A stretch of DNA of 54,400 nt from Verrucomicrobiota bacterium (GTDB taxonomy: Bacteria; Verrucomicrobiota; Verrucomicrobiia; JADLBR01), in NCBI GenBank assembly GCA_029560585.1, contig JAKQKQ010000028.1, positions 1-54,400 on the forward strand, given 5' to 3'. Numbering within the stretch: position 1 is the first letter of the stretch; each line of letters opens with the position of its first letter. Positions 50,735-54,400 of the stretch are shown here, in pieces. The position numbers and the translations under genes were made by a program. The notes under the pieces are model-generated. The model was not told where the DNA came from. It saw only the letters and a list, made by a program, of their open reading frames with translations, and made no database searches.

Positions 50735-51804
50735 GAGATACAGTACTCCCAGATCTGCCGGCACGTCAATTCGGCGGGGTCAGCGCCCGCATTCACCCCG
50801 CGGTACCATTCGACGGTCCTGCGGATCGTCTCCGAAAAATCCCAGATGGGACTCCAACCCAGCAGATGGAACGCCTTCTCATGGGCAAGATTCAGGAGGC
50901 CCGCCTCGTGCGGCCCAGTCGGATCGGAGCGATCCTCCCACGTGCCCGGCCAATGCCTTAGGATCTCTTCGACGACCGTCCGCACGGTCCGGTTGGATTC
51001 GGGCCTGGGCCCAAAATTGAAAGCCCCGCGCAATGCCGCGGTCGACGATTCGCCCGCGAGCCGCGCCGCGAGGAGAAGATACCCACCCAGGGGCTCCAGC
51101 ACGTGCTGCCAAGGCCGCGTCGCAGCCGGATTGCGCACGGGGATCGAGGCATTCGCCGCCAGCGCCCGAACCGCGTCCGGCACGATGCGGTCCTCGGCCC
51201 AGTCGCCGCCACCGATCACGTTGCCAGCGCGGGCGCTCGCGAGCCGAACGGGATGCGCCCCCGGGAAAAACGAGCGGCGCCACGACTGAACGGCCAGCTC
51301 AGTCGCAGCCTTGCTGGAGCTATAGGGGTCGTACCCGCCCAGCGCGTCCTCCTCCCGGTAGGCGTGGACCCACTCACGGTTCTCGTAGCACTTGTCCGTC
51401 GTGACGATGACCGCGACACAGGGCCGATCCACGCGGCGAATAGCCTCTAAGATCTGCACGGTGCCCATGACGTTCGTCTCCCAGGTCAGGGCTGGCTCCG
51501 CGTAAGAGCGCCGCACGATCGGCTGGGCCGCTAGGTGAAAGACGTAATCCGGCCTCGACGCCTCAAAGGCCGCGCCCACCGCCGCCGCATCACGAATGTC
51601 TCCCCGGCGGTCCTCCATCCGTCCCGAGAGGTCCAATTGCTCAAAGAGCGACGGCCGGGTCGGCGGCTCGAGGGCCAGACCCGTTACCCGAGCGTTCAAT
51701 GCCAGCAGCCATTCGCAGAGCCAGGAGCCCTTGAAGCCGGTGTGGCCCGTCACCAGCACGCGGCGGCCGTGAAAGGCATCGGCCATTGAAGAATAAACAC
51801 TCAC
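50731..51804 (-). CDS. rfbG: CDP-glucose 4,6-dehydratase
   Basis: It removes water from CDP-glucose, giving CDP-4-keto-6-deoxyglucose, the substrate of RfbH. The 357-residue protein is an SDR enzyme with RRVLVTGHTGFKGSWLCEWL, FHLAAQPIVRRSYAEP, VIVTTDKCYENREWVHAYRE, catalytic YSSSKAATELAVQSW, and SARAGNVIGGGDWAEDRIVP and RPWQHVLEPLGGYLLLA, all typical of RfbG. A GTG at 51804 is proposed; an ATG at 51786 (MADAFHGRR) is possible. It lies 2 bases after the rfbF stop. Its own stop overlaps the antitoxin-like gene. Confidence 0.95.
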   Translation of the reverse strand: MSVYSSMADAFHGRRVLVTGHTGFKGSWLCEWLLALNARVTGLALEPPTRPSLFEQLDLSGRMEDRRGDIRDAAAVGAAFEASRPDYVFHLAAQPIVRRSYAEPALTWETNVMGTVQILEAIRRVDRPCVAVIVTTDKCYENREWVHAYREEDALGGYDPYSSSKAATELAVQSWRRSFFPGAHPVRLASARAGNVIGGGDWAEDRIVPDAVRALAANASIPVRNPAATRPWQHVLEPLGGYLLLAARLAGESSTAALRGAFNFGPRPESNRTVRTVVEEILRHWPGTWEDRSDPTGPHEAGLLNLAHEKAFHLLGWSPIWDFSETIRRTVEWYRGVNAGADPAELTCRQIWEYCIS

Positions 51805-51806
51805 TG

Positions 51807-52613
51807 TCAGGACTCCCGATTGGACGGTTTAGACCACACCTGCCAAGGTGCCGCCCCCTTGGCCCAGAGGCCGTTGAGGAAATTGAATTCAGCGAACGTG
51901 TCCATGGGTTGCCAGAATCCTTTGTGGCGGTACGCCACCAACTCGCCGTCCACAGCAAGACGCCGGAGCGGATCCTGCTCGAACATGATCTCGTCGCAGT
52001 TTTCGAGATAGGAAAACACGCGTCGGCTCGCTACGAAAAACCCGCCGTTGATCCAGCCGCCTTCCGCCTGCGGCTTCTCGTTGAACTCCGTGACTCGACC
52101 ATTACTCTCCAGACCCATTTCACCGAACCTTCCCGGAGGATGGACCGCTGTCACCGTCAATATCTTCCCGTGGGTCCGGTGAAAACGGATGGCTGAGGAA
52201 ATATCGACATCGCCCACGCCGTCACCGTAGGTCATCAAGAAATCCTCGTCCGAACCTAAGTACCGCTCAATCCGCTTGATGCGGCCTCCCGTCATCGTCT
52301 CCTCGCCGGTGTCCGCCAGGGTCACCCGCCAGTCGTGCTCCTCATGGGAGTTGTGAAATTCAACGGAGAGATTGTCGCCCAGCGCCAGTGTCACGTCACA
52401 GGTGTGCCAAAGGTAGTTTCGAAAGTAATCTCGAATTATGTCCCCTTTGTATCCTAGGCACAGGATGAAATCCCGATGCCCGTAATGGGCATACATCTTC
52501 ATGATGTGCCAGAGGATCGGGCGATTTCCTATCGGCACCATCGGCTTCGGTCGATACTCCGTCTCCTCGCGAAGACGCGTCCCCTTGCCGCCGCAAAGTA
52601 TCACGACTTTCAT
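51807..52613 (-). CDS. rfbF: Glucose-1-phosphate cytidylyltransferase
   Basis: It makes CDP-glucose from glucose-1-phosphate and CTP, the entry to CDP-dideoxyhexoses. This 268-residue nucleotidyltransferase starts MKVVILCGGKGTRLREETEY with the G-G-x-G-T-R-L loop. Then come RPKPMVPIGNRPILWHIMKM, FLMTYGDGVGDVDISSA (metal-binding Asp), GRFGEMGLESNGRVTEFNEK, and GGWINGGFFVASRRVFSYLE. ATG 52613 overlaps the wzt stop as ATGA, so the start is well supported. rfbF and rfbG are 2 bases apart and form the core of the pathway. Confidence 0.96.
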   Translation of the reverse strand: MKVVILCGGKGTRLREETEYRPKPMVPIGNRPILWHIMKMYAHYGHRDFILCLGYKGDIIRDYFRNYLWHTCDVTLALGDNLSVEFHNSHEEHDWRVTLADTGEETMTGGRIKRIERYLGSDEDFLMTYGDGVGDVDISSAIRFHRTHGKILTVTAVHPPGRFGEMGLESNGRVTEFNEKPQAEGGWINGGFFVASRRVFSYLENCDEIMFEQDPLRRLAVDGELVAYRHKGFWQPMDTFAEFNFLNGLWAKGAAPWQVWSKPSNRES

Positions 52614-53911
52614 GTTGTTTGAATCTCCAATTCTTTAAGCATCACATTTTCAAACATCACGCTTCCCCATGCGGGGTGCCAGTTGGCTGCCCAAGAGTGA
52701 TCGCCGCTGATGGGGGAGACCTCGAAGACTGGGACGCCGATGACAACATCAAAGTCCTGCCGGGAGCCGCGATGGCCGCCCTGGCCAACGCTAAAGCCTA
52801 TGTAATAGGTGCCCGGGGCCAGTTTGGCGTCATTGATGGCGAGGCGGAGGGTTTTGGTTTCTCCTGTGGCCAGGTCGAAGGTGTCGGCGGTAAAGAGGGT
52901 GCCGACACAGGTGGAGTCCATGCGGAAGATGCTGGAGCCGATGCTTAGGTTATGGAGCGTTCTGCGCGCGGAGATGCGGAGGTCGAAGGCGATTGGTTCT
53001 CCGAAATTGACGCAGCCCTTGTCGTTGGTGTCGGCGAGGCGTGCATCCAGAAAACGGGCATCACAGGGCATGCCTGGGAGGCGAAGCGCGTCGAGATCCA
53101 CGCGGGCGGCCTCTTTCCGGGTGTCAAGGTAGGCAGTCACGGCCTGGGGGGTTTTCCCGAGGAAGCGGATGTTGCCACGTTCGAGGAGGAGGGTCGAGGG
53201 GCAGAGGTTGCAGATCGCCCCCATGTTGTGGCTCACGAAAAGGACCGTGCGCCCCTCGGCGCGAGAGACGTCCTGCATCTTCCCGAGGCATTTTTTCTGA
53301 AACTGGATATCCCCCACGGCGAGGACCTCGTCGACGATGAGGATCTCGGGCTCGAGGTGGGCGGCGACGGCGAAGGCGAGGCGCACGTACATGCCGGAGG
53401 AGTACCGTTTCACCGGCGTATCGAGGAACTTCTCGATCTCGGCGAAGGCCACAATCTCGTCGAATTTTCTTTCGATCTCCCGGCGGCTCATGCCGAGGAT
53501 CGTGCCGTTGAGGTAGACATTTTCGCGGCCGGTGAGTTCGGGGTGGAAGCCGGTGCCCACCTCGAGCAGCGAGGCGACCCGGCCACGGATGCGGACCCGG
53601 CCCTCGGTGGGCTCCGTGATGCGGGATAAAATTTTCAATAACGTGGACTTGCCCGCGCCGTTGCGACCGATGATGCCGAGGACCTCGCCGCGCTTGACCT
53701 CGAAGCCGACGCCCCTGAGCGCCCAAAAACGCTCTTTGGAGGAGGGCAATGCGGGCGCCGGCTCTGCCCCCCGGCGCAGCGCGCGCAAGGGGCGCGCCAC
53801 CGCCTCGACAATCTCCTCGCTGAGGCGGCGGTAGCTGGGCCCGCCCCTCTGGTGGCTGATGAGGTAAGACTTGCCGAGGTTCTCGACGGAGATGACGGTG
53901 TCAGGATTCAT
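52610..53911 (-). CDS. wzt: Polysaccharide ABC exporter, ATP-binding subunit with C-terminal carbohydrate-binding domain
   Basis: This is the cytoplasmic ATPase of a Wzm/Wzt-type exporter that moves lipid-linked polysaccharide across the inner membrane. The nucleotide-binding domain has IIGRNGAGKSTLLKILSR (Walker A), TGRENVYLNG, KRYSSGMYVRLAFAVAAHLE (signature) and EILIVDEVLAVGDIQFQKK (Walker B), and ends near residue 250 with LLLERGNIRFLG. The remaining 180 residues are the Wzt C-terminal beta-domain that recognises the finished chain: FGEPIAFDLRISARRTL and FEVSPISGDHSWAANWHPAW are visible there. The partner permease wzm is not in the window and should lie to the right of 54400, upstream in transcription. 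Confidence 0.94.
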   Translation of the reverse strand: MNPDTVISVENLGKSYLISHQRGGPSYRRLSEEIVEAVARPLRALRRGAEPAPALPSSKERFWALRGVGFEVKRGEVLGIIGRNGAGKSTLLKILSRITEPTEGRVRIRGRVASLLEVGTGFHPELTGRENVYLNGTILGMSRREIERKFDEIVAFAEIEKFLDTPVKRYSSGMYVRLAFAVAAHLEPEILIVDEVLAVGDIQFQKKCLGKMQDVSRAEGRTVLFVSHNMGAICNLCPSTLLLERGNIRFLGKTPQAVTAYLDTRKEAARVDLDALRLPGMPCDARFLDARLADTNDKGCVNFGEPIAFDLRISARRTLHNLSIGSSIFRMDSTCVGTLFTADTFDLATGETKTLRLAINDAKLAPGTYYIGFSVGQGGHRGSRQDFDVVIGVPVFEVSPISGDHSWAANWHPAWGSVMFENVMLKELEIQTT

Positions 53912-53949
53912 GGTGCGTGGAACTTAGATCGGCGAGGGATCGCCTAAAC

Positions 53950-54030
53950 GCGGCTTCAACCACGAAGGACTCAATCAACTCCCTCGCGAGAAAACCGTAA
54001 GGCATCCGTGTTCATCCGTGGTTCCTCAAT
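53950..54030. repeat. Family A copy next to the tandem array
   Basis: TTCAACCACGAAGGACTCAA on the left is opposed by GGCATCCGTGTTCATCCGTG-GTTCCTC on the right. It leads straight into the array at 54031 and is the likely founder unit. It lies 40 bases from the wzt start, so it would be in the leader of the transcript. Confidence 0.65.
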
Positions 54031-54400
54031 GCGCCCGCCCTGGTGGGACGGGGTTCCACCACGGATGGACGCCGATGGACACCGATGCCTTCGCCGAGCA
54101 CCCCTCCCCATCCGAGTTCATCCGTGTTCATCCGTGTTCATCCGTGGTTGCTCACAGCGCCCGCCCTGGTGGGACGGGGTTCCACCACAGATGGACGCCG
54201 ATGGACACCGATGCCTTCGCGGAGCACCCGTTCCCCATCCGAGTTCATCCGTGTTCATCCGTGGTTGCTCACAGCGCCCGCCCTGGTGGGACGGGGTTCC
54301 ACCACGGATGGACGCCGATGGACACCGATGCCTTCGCCGAGCACCCGTTCCCCATCCGAGTTCATCCGTGTTCATCCGTGGTTCCTCAATGCGCCCGCCC
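54031..54400. repeat. Tandem array with 117-bp unit (three units and the start of a fourth)
   Basis: Units begin at 54031, 54157, 54274 and 54391, each with GCGCCCGCCCTGGTGGGACG, then GTTCCACCACGGATGGACGC, CGATGGACACCGATGCCTTC and ATCCGTGTTCATCCGTGGTT. Spacings are 126, 117 and 117 bases; the first carries an extra TCCGTGTTCA. Inner inverted arms (CCACGGATG / CATCCGTGG) let each unit fold as a hairpin. The unit length equals 39 codons, so the minus-strand frame repeats NTDELGWGTGA. The array continues past the window edge. It is not a CRISPR: the unit is too long and there are no unique spacers. Confidence 0.85.

Noticed and set aside
54118-54375. 85-codon frame in the tandem array
   Set aside because: It is the translation of the 117-bp repeat in a frame that happens to be a multiple of three; no protein family or ribosome site is seen.
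54031-54400. CRISPR array
   Set aside because: The unit is 117 bases, copies abut with no unique spacers, and no cas gene is present.
1-54400. tRNA, rRNA or riboswitch genes
   Set aside because: I looked for rRNA-like or cloverleaf-type sequences in gaps and found only palindromic repeats; no support by eye.

Overview
The window is GC-rich chromosomal DNA carrying a large surface-polysaccharide (O-antigen or capsule-like) locus. The 3' end of rho lies at the left edge, followed by a protein with a pseudopilin-like C-terminal motif. Many dispersed, hairpin-forming intergenic repeats, plus a GxxExxY protein and a four-helix-bundle protein, point by inference to a Gram-negative member of the PVC group (Verrucomicrobiota, Kiritimatiellota, Planctomycetota or relatives). 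No rRNA, tRNA, CRISPR array or intact transposase gene was found, so the lineage stays uncertain.

Layout. 1-2.6 kb: rho end (+), unknown protein (+), small unknown gene (-). 2.7-4.65 kb: gmd and fcl (+), the GDP-L-fucose pathway. From 4.68 kb to 53.9 kb every gene is on the minus strand, so the locus is transcribed from the right edge leftward. At the upstream (right) end lie an ABC exporter ATPase with a C-terminal polysaccharide-binding domain (wzt) and the CDP-dideoxyhexose pathway (rfbF, rfbG, rfbH, a probable final reductase/epimerase), then an FAD-dependent UDP-galactopyranose-mutase-like enzyme. The rest is about 18 glycosyltransferases (GT2, GT4, GT9, a GT39-like membrane enzyme and one unclassified GT-A protein), three FkbM-type and three other SAM methyltransferases, two asparagine-synthase-like amidotransferases, a carbamoyltransferase, an acyltransferase, a Wzy-like polymerase and a HAD-UbiA prenyltransferase fusion. 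Together they predict a heavily decorated heteropolymer with fucose and a 3,6-dideoxyhexose, carrying methyl, amide, carbamoyl and acetyl groups.

Two architectural zones stand out. About 42.2-53.9 kb is compact, with repeated ATGA or GTGA start/stop overlaps and almost no repeats. About 6-41 kb has a hairpin-forming repeat in most of the larger gaps between genes. Several of these repeats extend into coding sequence: they add amino-acid blocks inside one GT4 enzyme and supply the last residues and stop codons of other genes.

The most unusual item is at 48.7-50.7 kb. A PemK/MazF-like toxin domain is fused in frame to RfbH, and a small antitoxin-like gene sits directly upstream, wedged between rfbG and rfbH. 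The right edge is a tandem array with a 117-bp unit that runs out of the window.
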